This document shows, one piece after another, positions 1 through 7,150 of a stretch of 15,204 nucleotides of DNA; the stretch's first letter is position 1, and the number at the start of each line of letters is the position of its first letter. Position numbers and translations under genes: made by a program. The notes under the pieces are model-generated. The model saw only the letters and a list, made by a program, of their open reading frames with translations, did no database searches and was not told the DNA's origin. The stretch is from Chloroflexota bacterium (GTDB lineage Bacteria > Chloroflexota > Dehalococcoidia > Bin125): the NCBI GenBank assembly GCA_026707335.1, contig JAPOXB010000111.1:1-15204 (forward strand), written 5' to 3'.

Positions 1-115
1 TCCCCCTCACCCTAACCCTCTCCCCAGGGAGAGGGGATCGGAGTCCCCCCTCTCCATTGCTCTGCAATGGAGAGGGGGTTAGGCCTGTCCTGAGCGTCGC
101 GAAAGGGGGGTGAGG
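1..115. repeat. Composite intergenic hairpin repeat, left copy
   Basis: This stretch between the window edge and the end of livM carries no gene. It is built from short inverted C-rich and G-rich words. A small hairpin has arms CCCTCTCCC (16-24) and GGGAGAGGG (27-35). A larger perfect hairpin follows at 46-78. After that come a TTAGG word, a CCTGTCCTGAGCG motif (84-96) and a GGGGGTGAGG word (106-115). The words CCTAACCCTCTCC (11-23) and GGAGAGGGGGTTAGG (69-83) are near reverse complements. The architecture resembles dispersed REP-like elements of environmental bacterial genomes. A second, shorter copy lies at 15023-15068. Its function is unknown. It lies just downstream of the liv operon and could form the 3' end of that transcript. 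Confidence 0.75.
46..78. repeat. Perfect 15-bp stem-loop
   Basis: The arms CCCCCTCTCCATTGC (46-60) and GCAATGGAGAGGGGG (64-78) are exact reverse complements with a 3-nt TCT loop. The structure would be very stable in either transcript. It lies 50-82 bases beyond the livM stop, but no T-run follows on the minus strand, so it is not a canonical intrinsic terminator. It is the core of the repeat also found at 15023-15055. Confidence 0.85.
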
Positions 116-127
116 TTCGGGCGCTCG

Positions 128-1186
128 TTAGGGGGTGAGGTGCTGGCCGCGCAGGCGCCGCCAGAGGCGCGACGCGGCGGACTCCGTCCGCAGTTCGTCG
201 ACGAAGCGGCTGATGCGCCGCTCTTCGGGCAGCAGGCCCGCGGGGCGGCGCAGCAGGAAGCCGACGATCAGCAGCCCGATGACGAGCTGCCGGATCATGA
301 ACACGCGGTCGCCCAGGAAGTCGGGCAGGTCCTCCTGCAGCAGCGGCACGCCGAACCAGAAGAAGCCGACGACGAGCGCGCCCAGCACGGCGCCGCGATT
401 GTTGCCGCTGCCGCCGACCATCAGCATCGTCCAGACGAGGAAGGTGCCGAAGAGGTCGGTGAACGAGCTGGGCGCGATGGCGTTCACGCGGTGGGCGAAG
501 ATCGCGCCGCCGAGCCCCATGATCATGCCGCCCAGCACAAAGCTCTGCATGCGGAAGCTCACGGTGTCCTTGCCCGAGGCGCGAGCCGTGTCCTCGTTCT
601 CGCGGATGGCGCGCAGGACGCGGCCCCAGGGGGAGCCGGTGACACGGCTCACGACGAGGTAGACGAGCGCCAGCATCACGAGGGCGATGCCCAGCATCAC
701 CCAGCGGTAGTCCTCGCCGGTCGCCAGCTCGTCGAGGAAGCGGGGGACGCCGTTGAGGCCGCGGGCGCGGTTGACCAGTCCCTCGACCGAGTTGGCGACG
801 CTGCGCAGGATGGCGGCGATGCCGATCGTCGCGATCGCCAGGAAGTCGCGGCGCAGTCGCAGCGTGGGCAGGCCGATGATCAGCGCGAGCAGTCCGGCCG
901 CGCCCATGGCGGCCAGCCAGCCCACGGGCACGGGCAGACTCCAGCCGCCCAGGTAGTCCTCGAAGTCCGGGTCGGGCGGGGGCAGCGTGAGCAGGGCGCT
1001 GGTGTACGCCCCCACCATGAAGAAGGCCACGACGCCGAAGTTGAAGACGCCTGTGTAGCCCCACTGCAGGTTCAACCCCAGCGCGACGATGGCGAAGATG
1101 GCGACCGTCGTGAGGAAGCCCACGGTCCAGTGCAGCCCGCCGTGGAAGCTGAGCAGGGGCGCGAGGTCGATGAGCAGAGCGTCCAT
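128..1186 (-). CDS. livM: Branched-chain amino acid ABC transporter permease, LivM type
   Basis: This is a 352-residue integral membrane permease, one of the two membrane subunits of a branched-chain amino acid (HAAT-type) ABC importer. The protein is a series of hydrophobic segments. It carries the family pattern GLNLQWGYTGVFNFGVVAFF near residues 37-56, and a cytoplasmic coupling loop (GSPWGRVLRAIRENEDTA, followed by a phenylalanine-rich helix) in the middle, which contacts the ATPases. Length is normal for LivM. The ATG start lies 7 bases after the livH stop, so the two are co-transcribed; no strong ribosome-binding site is visible. The last codons (HLTP and the stop) lie in a GGGGGTGAGG word that also occurs in the adjacent repeat. 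Family assignment is firm; the exact substrate is inferred. Confidence 0.93.
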   Translation of the reverse strand: MDALLIDLAPLLSFHGGLHWTVGFLTTVAIFAIVALGLNLQWGYTGVFNFGVVAFFMVGAYTSALLTLPPPDPDFEDYLGGWSLPVPVGWLAAMGAAGLLALIIGLPTLRLRRDFLAIATIGIAAILRSVANSVEGLVNRARGLNGVPRFLDELATGEDYRWVMLGIALVMLALVYLVVSRVTGSPWGRVLRAIRENEDTARASGKDTVSFRMQSFVLGGMIMGLGGAIFAHRVNAIAPSSFTDLFGTFLVWTMLMVGGSGNNRGAVLGALVVGFFWFGVPLLQEDLPDFLGDRVFMIRQLVIGLLIVGFLLRRPAGLLPEERRISRFVDELRTESAASRLWRRLRGQHLTP

Positions 1187-1193
1187 GGCGGGC

Positions 1194-2096
1194 CTACACG
1201 CTGGAGCCGAAGAGCCCGCGCGGCCGCACGAGCAGCATCAGGATCAGGATCACGAAGGGCACGCCGGGCTTGAGTCCGGTGTCGATCCATTCGGTCGACA
1301 CCTCCTGCGAGACGCCCACGATCAGGCCGCCGACGAGCGCCCCGGCCGGGTTGCCGATGCCCCCCAGGATGGTCGCGGCGAAGAGCGGCAGGATGAGGTT
1401 GAAGCCGGCGTCGAAGCGGAGTTGCGCCTGCAGCGCCAGCATGATCCCGGCGACGGCGATCAGCGCGCCGCCCAGGACCCAGACCCAGCGCCGCACGCTC
1501 TCCGTCTCGATGCCGGCGACCTCGGCGAGCGTCGGATTGTCGGCCGTGGCGCGCATCGCCTTGCCCAGCTTCGTGCGGTAGAGCAGGACGTAGACGGCGA
1601 CGGCCAGGACCAGGGTGAGCGCGACGATCAAGAACTGGTCGGGTTGGATCTTGACCTCGCCGAAGATCGTGACGGCCTTGTTGATGCCGCTTGTGTAGCG
1701 GGTGGGGGAGGGGCCCCAGATCATCTGCACGACAGCGCGCAGCCCGATGCCGATGCCCAGCGAGGCGACCGCCATCGTGATGATGCCGCCCCCGCGCAGG
1801 CGCAGCGGCCGGAAGACGAGCCGATCGAGCAGGAGGGCCGCGGCGGCGACGCCAACCATGGCGAAGAGGGCGGCCGGCAGCATGCCCCAGCCGAAGGACA
1901 GGGGGCCGATCTTCCCGCCCTCCAGCCCGACGTCGGCGACGATGAAGAAGGCCAGGAACATCCCCAGCGTCATCAGGTCGCCGTGGGCGAAGTTGGCGAA
2001 CTTCATCACGCCGTAGGTCAGCGTCAGCCCGATCGCGCCCAGCCCGATGATCGAGCCGACGATGATCCCCACGATGACCAGCTGCACGATGTCCAT
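1194..2096 (-). CDS. livH: Branched-chain amino acid ABC transporter permease, LivH type
   Basis: This 300-residue membrane permease pairs with LivM to form the channel of the importer. The N-terminus has the LivH hallmark NFAHGDLMTLGMFLAFF (about residues 34-50), followed by multiple hydrophobic helices. The coupling loop TKLGKAMRATADNPTLAEVAGI is the ATPase docking site, and glycine-rich helices near IGNPAGALVGGLIVG follow. The ATG start shares one base with the livF stop (TGATG), a translational-coupling arrangement. Length matches the family. The substrate is probably leucine/isoleucine/valine, but related systems carry amides, urea or aromatic compounds, so specificity is not proven here. 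Confidence 0.93.
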   Translation of the reverse strand: MDIVQLVIVGIIVGSIIGLGAIGLTLTYGVMKFANFAHGDLMTLGMFLAFFIVADVGLEGGKIGPLSFGWGMLPAALFAMVGVAAAALLLDRLVFRPLRLRGGGIITMAVASLGIGIGLRAVVQMIWGPSPTRYTSGINKAVTIFGEVKIQPDQFLIVALTLVLAVAVYVLLYRTKLGKAMRATADNPTLAEVAGIETESVRRWVWVLGGALIAVAGIMLALQAQLRFDAGFNLILPLFAATILGGIGNPAGALVGGLIVGVSQEVSTEWIDTGLKPGVPFVILILMLLVRPRGLFGSSV

Positions 2097-2830
2097 CAGC
2101 GGACGTCCGGGGCGGGTTCGGGACTCTGACCGAGGAAGAGGCGGCCGACGTCGGCGTTGTCGAGCATCTCCGCGCCGCTCTGCTCCAGCACGACGCGCCC
2201 GCCGACCATCACGTAGCCGCGGTCGGAGATGCGCAGCGCCTCCTTGGCGTTCTGCTCGACGATCAGCAGCGCCACGCCGTCGTCGCGCACGCGCAGCAGG
2301 CGCTCGAAGATCTCGCCCCGCATGATGGGCGACAGGCTGGCGGTGGGCTCGTCGAGCAGGAGCAGGACGGGGTCGAGCATCAGGGCGCGGCCGATCGCCA
2401 GCGCCTGCCGCTGCCCGCCCGAGAGCCGCGACGCCCGCTGCCCGGCCCCCGCGGCGAGGTCGGGGAAGAGGCCGAGCAGTTCGTCGATGCGCTCCTCGAC
2501 GCCGTCGCTGCGCGCGTAGCCGCCCATCTCCAGGTTTTCCCGCACGCTGAGCGAGGGGAACACGTTGTCGGTCTGCGGCACGAACGACGCGCCCGCGGCG
2601 ACCATCTGGGGGGCGGAGAGCGTGGTGACGTCGCGGTCCCGGAAGTGGACCCGGCCCTGCGTGGGGCGGATCGCGCCGAAGATCGCCTTCAGCAGCGTCG
2701 ACTTGCCGGCCCCGTTGGGCCCGATCAGCGTCACGATCTCGCCCGCATCGATTCGTAGGTCGACGTCGTGGATGATCTCCACGTCGCCGTAGCCCGCGTG
2801 TAGCCCCGTGGCGCTGAGCAGGGCGCTCAC
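2096..2830 (-). CDS. livF: Branched-chain amino acid ABC transporter ATP-binding protein, LivF type
   Basis: This is a 244-residue cytoplasmic ATPase, one of the two nucleotide-binding subunits of the importer. Visible motifs are the Walker A GPNGAGKST (residues 37-45), the ABC signature LSGGQ (136-140), the Walker B LLLLDEP soon after, and an H-loop in the IVEQNAKEAL region, where glutamine-asparagine replaces the usual histidine, as is common in LivF proteins. The start is GTG, overlapping the livG TGA by four bases (GTGA), so livG and livF are translationally coupled. The short length and lack of a C-terminal extension distinguish LivF from LivG. Confidence 0.93.
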   Translation of the reverse strand: MSALLSATGLHAGYGDVEIIHDVDLRIDAGEIVTLIGPNGAGKSTLLKAIFGAIRPTQGRVHFRDRDVTTLSAPQMVAAGASFVPQTDNVFPSLSVRENLEMGGYARSDGVEERIDELLGLFPDLAAGAGQRASRLSGGQRQALAIGRALMLDPVLLLLDEPTASLSPIMRGEIFERLLRVRDDGVALLIVEQNAKEALRISDRGYVMVGGRVVLEQSGAEMLDNADVGRLFLGQSPEPAPDVR

Positions 2831-3597
2831 CGGTACTGGCTCCCCAGGTAGGCTTCCTGGACGCGCGCGTTGGCCAGCGCGGCCGACGGCGGCCCCTCGA
2901 CCAGCACGCGCCCGGCCGTCATCACGATGACCGGGTCGCAGACGCGGGCGACGAGGTCCATGTCGTGCTCGATGAGCAGGAAGGTGATGCCCATCTCGTC
3001 GCGCACCCGCGCGATGTGATCGGTGAGGCGGCGGGCCAGCGTCGGGTTGACGCCGGCGCCGGGCTCGTCGAGGAGGATCATGCGGGGCCGCGACATGAGC
3101 GCGCGCGCCAGCTCGAGCAGCTTGCGCTGGCCGCCGGAGAGGCTGCCGGCCGGGTCGCGCATCAGCGGCGCGAGCTCCACCAACTCCAGCACCTCGCGCG
3201 CACGGGCGACGTTGGCGGCTTCCTGCCGCCGGACGAGCCCCGGTCGCAGCAGCGGCCCCCAGAGCCGTTCGCCGCTCTGTCCGGCCGGGACGAGCAGGAG
3301 ATTCTCGAGCACCGAAAGGGAGGCGAGTTCCTGCGGGATCTGGAAGGTGCGCGTGAGCCCGCGCCGGAACATGCGATGCGGCGCGGCCCCGGTCACGTCG
3401 TGCCCGTCGAACAGGACGCGGCCGCCGTCGGTGCGCAGGAAGCCGGCGATGCAGTTGAAGCAGGTCGTCTTGCCGGCCCCGTTGGGACCGATGAGCCCGG
3501 TGACGGTGCCCGCCTCGACGCGGAAGCTCGCGCCGTCGACGGCGCGGTGCCCGCCGAACTGCTTGATCAGCCCCTGGACCTCCAGCAGCGCAGTCAT
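2827..3597 (-). CDS. livG: Branched-chain amino acid ABC transporter ATP-binding protein, LivG type
   Basis: This 256-residue ATPase is the second nucleotide-binding subunit and the first gene of the liv operon. Motifs are Walker A GPNGAGKTT (37-45), signature LSGGQ (153-157), Walker B ILLDE (174-178), and an H-loop in LLIEHDMDL. The C-terminus ends with the LivG-type VLVEGPP...VQEAYLGSQY pattern. The chosen ATG at 3597 gives the family-typical start MTALLEVQGL. The reading frame stays open further upstream to 3684, but that extension is arginine-rich and unlike the family. No clear ribosome-binding site precedes the ATG. A GCTAGCCT motif (minus strand, 3681-3674) upstream is a possible -10 region. 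Confidence 0.92.
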   Translation of the reverse strand: MTALLEVQGLIKQFGGHRAVDGASFRVEAGTVTGLIGPNGAGKTTCFNCIAGFLRTDGGRVLFDGHDVTGAAPHRMFRRGLTRTFQIPQELASLSVLENLLLVPAGQSGERLWGPLLRPGLVRRQEAANVARAREVLELVELAPLMRDPAGSLSGGQRKLLELARALMSRPRMILLDEPGAGVNPTLARRLTDHIARVRDEMGITFLLIEHDMDLVARVCDPVIVMTAGRVLVEGPPSAALANARVQEAYLGSQYR

Positions 3598-3731
3598 GAG
3601 CACAGCATCGTTCGGGCCGCGGGCACGCGGTAGGGTGCGGGTGCGTCGCGCGGCTGGCCGGCGGCGCGGGCGACAGGCTAGCACAGCGCCCGGCGGGCCG
3701 CGGAGCGTCCAGGCTGGGCAGGGGAGCGCCG
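3598..3731. promoter_or_regulatory. Divergent intergenic region between livG and the DUF885 gene
   Basis: These 134 bases separate two divergent genes and must hold the liv promoter and probably that of the DUF885 gene. The palindrome GCTAGC (3676-3681) is its most distinctive feature. Read on the minus strand it gives GCTAGCCT, with a TAGCCT -10-like hexamer at 3679-3674, similar to motifs upstream of other genes in this window. No convincing -35 hexamer is seen on either strand. On the plus strand GGGGAG (3721-3726) is a ribosome-binding site for the gene starting at 3732. The rest is GC-rich sequence without recognised sites. Confidence 0.4.
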
Positions 3732-5411
3732 ATGCCGACGGTGGACCAAATCGCCGACGACTACGTGGAGCGGCTGGCCGCCCTCGACCCGCTGGCCGCC
3801 ACGAGCATGGGAGTGCCGGGGCACGACCACGAGGCGCCCGACTTCTCCCCCGACGGCGCCCAGGCCCGCGCCGCGCTCGACGCGGCGACGCTGACCGCGC
3901 TGGAGGCCGCCCCGGCCGCCTCCGCCCGCGACCGCCTGGCGCGGGACGTGATGGCCGAGCGCCTGATCCTCGGCCGGGAACTGTTCGCGGCGGGCGAGCA
4001 CCTCCGCGACCTGAACATCCTCGCCTCGCCCATGCAGCGCCTGCGCGGGGCCTTCGACCTGATGCCGGCCGAGACGGAGGCGGACTGGGAGAACATCGCG
4101 TCGCGGATGGAGGCGGCGCCCGGCGCGTTGCAGGGCATGCGGGCGTCGCTGGAGGCGGGCCGTGGCGCGGGACCGACCGTCGCCGCGCGCCAGGTCCGGG
4201 CGGCGATCACGCAGGCGCGGACCTGGGCGGGCAGCGGCGGCGCCGGCGGGTCGTTCTTCGCGGGGCTGCTCGAGAAGCCGGGCGCGCCGTCGGAGGGGGC
4301 CCTCGCGTCGCGGCTGCGCGACGCGGCGGCGACCGCGTCCGTCGCCTACGACGCCTGGGCCGACTACCTGGAGGCGGAGTACCTGCCCGTCGCGCGGCCC
4401 GACGACGGCGTGGGCGCCGAGCGCTACCCCCTGCGGGCGCGCGTCTTCACGGGGCTGCGGCTCGACCTGCAGGAGACGTACGCCTGGGGCTGGGAGGAAG
4501 TGCGTCGCATCCGCGGCGAGATGGCCGCCACCGCCGATCGGATCCTGCCGGGCGGCGGCCTGTCGGACGCGGTGCAACTGCTGGAGACCGACCCCGCCCG
4601 CGCCATCGACGGGGAGGAGCCGTTCCGCCGGTGGATGCAGGACGTGCAGGATCGCACCATCGCGGAGCTGGGCGGGACGCACTTCGAGATCCCGGAGCCG
4701 GTCCGCCGGGTCGAGGCGATGATCGCGCCGCCGGGCGGGGCGCTGGCGATGTACTACACCGGCCCCAGCGAGGACTTCTCGCGGCCGGGCCGGACCTGGT
4801 ACCCCACCGGCGGACGCACGCGCTTCCCGCTCTGGGCGGAGCTGTCGGTCGCCTATCACGAGGGCGTGCCGGGGCACCATCTGCAGATCGCGATCGCGCG
4901 CTACCAGGGCGACGCGCTGACGCGCTATCAGCGCCTGCTGGCGGGCACGTCGGGCTACGTCGAGGGATGGGCGCTGTACGCGGAGCGGCTGATGTCGGAG
5001 CTGGGCTACTTCGAGAACCCCGACCACTACCTGGGCTACCTCAGCAGCCAGGGACTGCGAGCGGCGCGGGTCGTGGTCGATATCGGCCTGCACCTGGGCC
5101 TGCAGATCCCGCAGGACGAGCCGGCGCACGCGGGCGAGGTCTGGCGGCCCGAGTTCGCGCTGCCGTTCCTGCGCGCGCACTGCTTCTTCCCCGCCGACAT
5201 GCTGGCCAGCGAGGTCGACCGCTACCTGGGCTGGCCGGGGCAGGCGATCAGCTACAAGGTCGGCGAGCGGGCCTGGCTGCGGGCGCGGGCGAACGCGCGG
5301 TCCGCCGCCGGCGACGACTTCGACCTCAAGGCGTTCCACGATCGCGCCCTGGCGATCGGCCCCATGGGACTGGAGCAGCTGGAGCGGGAGATGGCGGCGC
5401 CGGGACCGTAG
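3732..5411 (+). CDS. DUF885 family metallohydrolase
   Basis: This is a 559-residue protein of the DUF885 family, putative zinc-dependent peptidase-like hydrolases of mostly unknown substrate. The key evidence is the metal-site motif HEGVPGHH (residues 376-383; family pattern HExxPGHxxQ), then YVEGWALYAERL, with E411 as the likely third ligand. Downstream are the conserved LGYLSSQGLRAARVVVDIGLH region and the C-terminal GQAISYKVGERAWLRAR block. Length is typical. The ATG start has a GGGGAG site 5 bases upstream. No signal peptide or lipobox is seen, so it is probably cytoplasmic, whereas many relatives are exported. It stands alone on its strand before a hairpin-containing gap. The family call is strong; the substrate is unknown. 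Confidence 0.9.
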   Translation: MPTVDQIADDYVERLAALDPLAATSMGVPGHDHEAPDFSPDGAQARAALDAATLTALEAAPAASARDRLARDVMAERLILGRELFAAGEHLRDLNILASPMQRLRGAFDLMPAETEADWENIASRMEAAPGALQGMRASLEAGRGAGPTVAARQVRAAITQARTWAGSGGAGGSFFAGLLEKPGAPSEGALASRLRDAAATASVAYDAWADYLEAEYLPVARPDDGVGAERYPLRARVFTGLRLDLQETYAWGWEEVRRIRGEMAATADRILPGGGLSDAVQLLETDPARAIDGEEPFRRWMQDVQDRTIAELGGTHFEIPEPVRRVEAMIAPPGGALAMYYTGPSEDFSRPGRTWYPTGGRTRFPLWAELSVAYHEGVPGHHLQIAIARYQGDALTRYQRLLAGTSGYVEGWALYAERLMSELGYFENPDHYLGYLSSQGLRAARVVVDIGLHLGLQIPQDEPAHAGEVWRPEFALPFLRAHCFFPADMLASEVDRYLGWPGQAISYKVGERAWLRARANARSAAGDDFDLKAFHDRALAIGPMGLEQLEREMAAPGP

Positions 5412-5415
5412 GGGC

Positions 5416-5437
5416 GCGGTTCCCCGAGCGGGGCCGC
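5416..5437. terminator. Possible hairpin terminator after the DUF885 gene
   Basis: Just after the stop codon, GCGG (5416-5419) plus CCCCG (5422-5426) pair with CGGGG (5429-5433) plus CCGC (5434-5437), with a 2-nt loop and a TT bulge. The stem is strong, but no T-run follows, so termination is a guess. The next gene seems to have its own promoter-like motif just downstream. Confidence 0.3.
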
Positions 5438-5440
5438 TCC

Positions 5441-5448
5441 GCTAGACT
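5441..5448 (+). promoter_or_regulatory. Candidate -10 region (GCTAGACT) of the thiolase gene
   Basis: GCTAGACT contains a TAGACT -10-like hexamer (5443-5448), 47 bases before the ATG at 5496. The -35 position (TTCCCC at 5420-5425, 17-bp spacer) is weak and falls inside the hairpin stem. The same GCTAG-type motif occurs before other genes in the window, which is the main reason for noting it. Confidence 0.35.
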
Positions 5449-5495
5449 CCCCGACGGCCGGGTCCGTGGCCCGGCCTCCACCGGACAGGATCGCT

Positions 5496-6683
5496 ATGGC
5501 CTCCCAGTCACGCGACGCCGCCATCGTCGGCATCTACGAACTGCCCGAACGCAAGGTCGACGGCCTCAGCCCGCTGCAGATCAAGGCCGAATGCGCCGCC
5601 AAGGCGCTGGCCGACGCCGGCCTCGACTGGTCCGACATCGACGCGATCTACGACGCCCAGGACGGCGGCGGCGGGCTCAATGTGGCGGAGTACTTCGGCC
5701 TGCACCCCCGCGTGATGGACACGACGCAGGTCGGCGGCTCCTCCTACGAGTTCCACGCCGCGCACGCTCGCGCCGACATCGCGGCCGGCCGGGCGAACGT
5801 CGCCCTGCTGACCTACGGCTCCACGCAGGCCTCGTCGGCGCGGCGGACCGGCACGGAGGTGCGCGCCGGCGGCGGCGTCCCCGACCCGGGCGCGAACATG
5901 GAGGCGCCCTGGGGCCAGACGCTGATCTCGATGTATGCCATGGCCGCGCACCGGCACATGCACGAGTACGGCACGACGAGCGAGCAACTGGCGGAGATCG
6001 CGACCGCCACGCGCGCCCACGCGATGCGCAACCCGCAGGCCGTCAAGGCGATGGAGGACCTGCTGTTCCTCAACATCCGCGAGACCACGATCGAGGACGT
6101 CGTGACCTCGCGGATGATCGCGAATCCGCTGCACCTGCTCGACTGCTGCATGGTGTCGGACGGCGGCGGCGCCGTGGTCATCGCCTCGCCGGAGGTGGCG
6201 CGCGGCTGCGCCAAGCCGCCGGTCTGGATCATCGGCGCGGGCGAGGCGATGGCCTACCAGGAGAACGGCGGCGACATCACGACGAGCGCCGGCGCGCAGT
6301 CGGCGCCGATCGCGTTCGGCGAGTCGGGCGTCCGCCCGGACGAGATCGACATCGCGATGGTCTACGACTCGTTCACGATCACGGTGCTCATCCTGCTCGA
6401 GGACCTCGGCTTCTGCGCCAAGGGGGAGGGCGGGGCCTGGGTGGAGGGCGGGCGGCTGCGCTGGGATCGCGCCGGCGGGCCGGCGCTCAACACCGACGGC
6501 GGCGGGCTCTCGTCGAACCACCCCGGGATGCGCGGCATCTTCCTGCTGCTGGAGGCGGCGCGGCAACTGCGCGGCGAGTCGACGGCGCAGGTGGACGGCG
6601 CGGCGCTGGCCGTCGCGCACGGCAACGGCGGCCAGTTGGCGGGCCGGCACTCGGGCGCCACCATCGTGCTGGCGCGGGACTAG
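5496..6683 (+). CDS. Thiolase-like (SCPx/Ltp-type) protein without the catalytic cysteine
   Basis: This 395-residue protein has the thiolase fold of the sterol-carrier-protein X/lipid-transfer type. Family blocks include an N-terminal AAIVGIYE strand, the ALADAGL segment, GSTQASSARR, SDGGGAVVI, VYDSFTITVLILLEDLGFCAKGEGG (Y290-D291) and NTDGGGLSSNHPG (H342). The nucleophile loop reads TTQVGGSSYEFH where thiolases have a cysteine, and the C-terminal CxG loop reads AHGNGGQLAGRHSG, so both catalytic cysteines are absent. The ATG at 5496 is preceded by AGGA (5487-5490); an in-frame GTG at 5466 lacks such a site. A DUF35 gene follows after 10 bases, the usual partner of this group. A retro-aldolase or non-canonical acyl-CoA lyase role is more likely than Claisen thiolysis, by analogy to DUF35-bound steroid aldolases. 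Confidence 0.88.
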   Translation: MASQSRDAAIVGIYELPERKVDGLSPLQIKAECAAKALADAGLDWSDIDAIYDAQDGGGGLNVAEYFGLHPRVMDTTQVGGSSYEFHAAHARADIAAGRANVALLTYGSTQASSARRTGTEVRAGGGVPDPGANMEAPWGQTLISMYAMAAHRHMHEYGTTSEQLAEIATATRAHAMRNPQAVKAMEDLLFLNIRETTIEDVVTSRMIANPLHLLDCCMVSDGGGAVVIASPEVARGCAKPPVWIIGAGEAMAYQENGGDITTSAGAQSAPIAFGESGVRPDEIDIAMVYDSFTITVLILLEDLGFCAKGEGGAWVEGGRLRWDRAGGPALNTDGGGLSSNHPGMRGIFLLLEAARQLRGESTAQVDGAALAVAHGNGGQLAGRHSGATIVLARD

Positions 6684-6693
6684 GAGGACGGCG

Positions 6694-7107
6694 ATGGCAG
6701 ACGCGACCCGACCGCTCCCCAGCCTCTCGGACCCCGACACGGGGCCGTTCTGGCAGGCGACCAAGGAGCACGAGCTGCGCTATCAGGTCTGCGACGACTG
6801 CGACGAAGTCGTGTTCTACCCGCGGCGGCACTGCGGCCCCTGCCTGGGCAGCCCCGTGAGTTGGCGCACCTCGAAGGGCGAGGGGGAGATCTACAGCTAC
6901 AGCGTCGTGCAGCTCAGCCGGCACCCGTTTTTCGGGACGAAGGTGCCCTACGCGGTGGCGCTGATCGACCTCGACGAGGGCTTCCGCATGCTGTCGAACG
7001 TCGTCGGCGTCGAGGACCCGGTGGCGGAGTTGAGCGTGGGCCAGCGCGTCGTGGTGGAGTGGGAGGACCACGACGAGGTCGCGATCCCGCTCTTCCGCCC
7101 GGCCTGA
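6694..7107 (+). CDS. Zn-ribbon OB-fold protein, DUF35 family, thiolase partner
   Basis: This 137-residue DUF35 protein has a rubredoxin-like zinc ribbon followed by an OB fold. Four cysteines at 33, 36, 47 and 50 (CxxC-x10-CxxC) form the zinc site. The OB-fold part contains EIYSYSVVQLSRHPFF and the YAVALIDLDEGFRMLSNVVG strands. In characterised systems such proteins bind the thiolase-like subunit and help to shape or channel its acyl-CoA substrate. The gene begins 10 bases after the thiolase stop with a strong AGGAGG (6682-6687) that overlaps that stop codon, so the two are co-expressed. Family is clear; the substrate is not. Confidence 0.9.
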   Translation: MADATRPLPSLSDPDTGPFWQATKEHELRYQVCDDCDEVVFYPRRHCGPCLGSPVSWRTSKGEGEIYSYSVVQLSRHPFFGTKVPYAVALIDLDEGFRMLSNVVGVEDPVAELSVGQRVVVEWEDHDEVAIPLFRPA

Positions 7108-7150
7108 CGGCGCGGGCCCCGGACGAGAGCCCCGGAAGGGAGGAGTGGCG

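Noticed and set aside
46..78. Canonical intrinsic terminator for the liv operon
   Set aside because: The stem is strong, but no T-run follows on the minus strand. I keep it as a repeat with a possible 3'-end role.
1..140. CRISPR array or telomere-like repeat at the left end
   Set aside because: The repeated words are short, inverted and irregular, without equal-length repeats and spacers. CCCTAACCC appears only once and is part of the hairpin element.
3598..3684. Extension of LivG by 29 residues at the N-terminus
   Set aside because: It is arginine-rich and lacks similarity to LivG proteins; the ATG at 3597 gives the normal family start.
5466..5495. GTG start of the thiolase at 5466
   Set aside because: The ATG at 5496 has an AGGA site at good spacing and gives a typical N-terminus.
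3023..6859. A very long open frame on the plus strand (over 1200 codons) overlapping livG, the DUF885 gene and the thiolase gene
   Set aside because: It is arginine- and glycine-rich with no family motifs, and runs out of frame or antisense to three well-recognised genes. Such frames are typical artefacts of very high GC.
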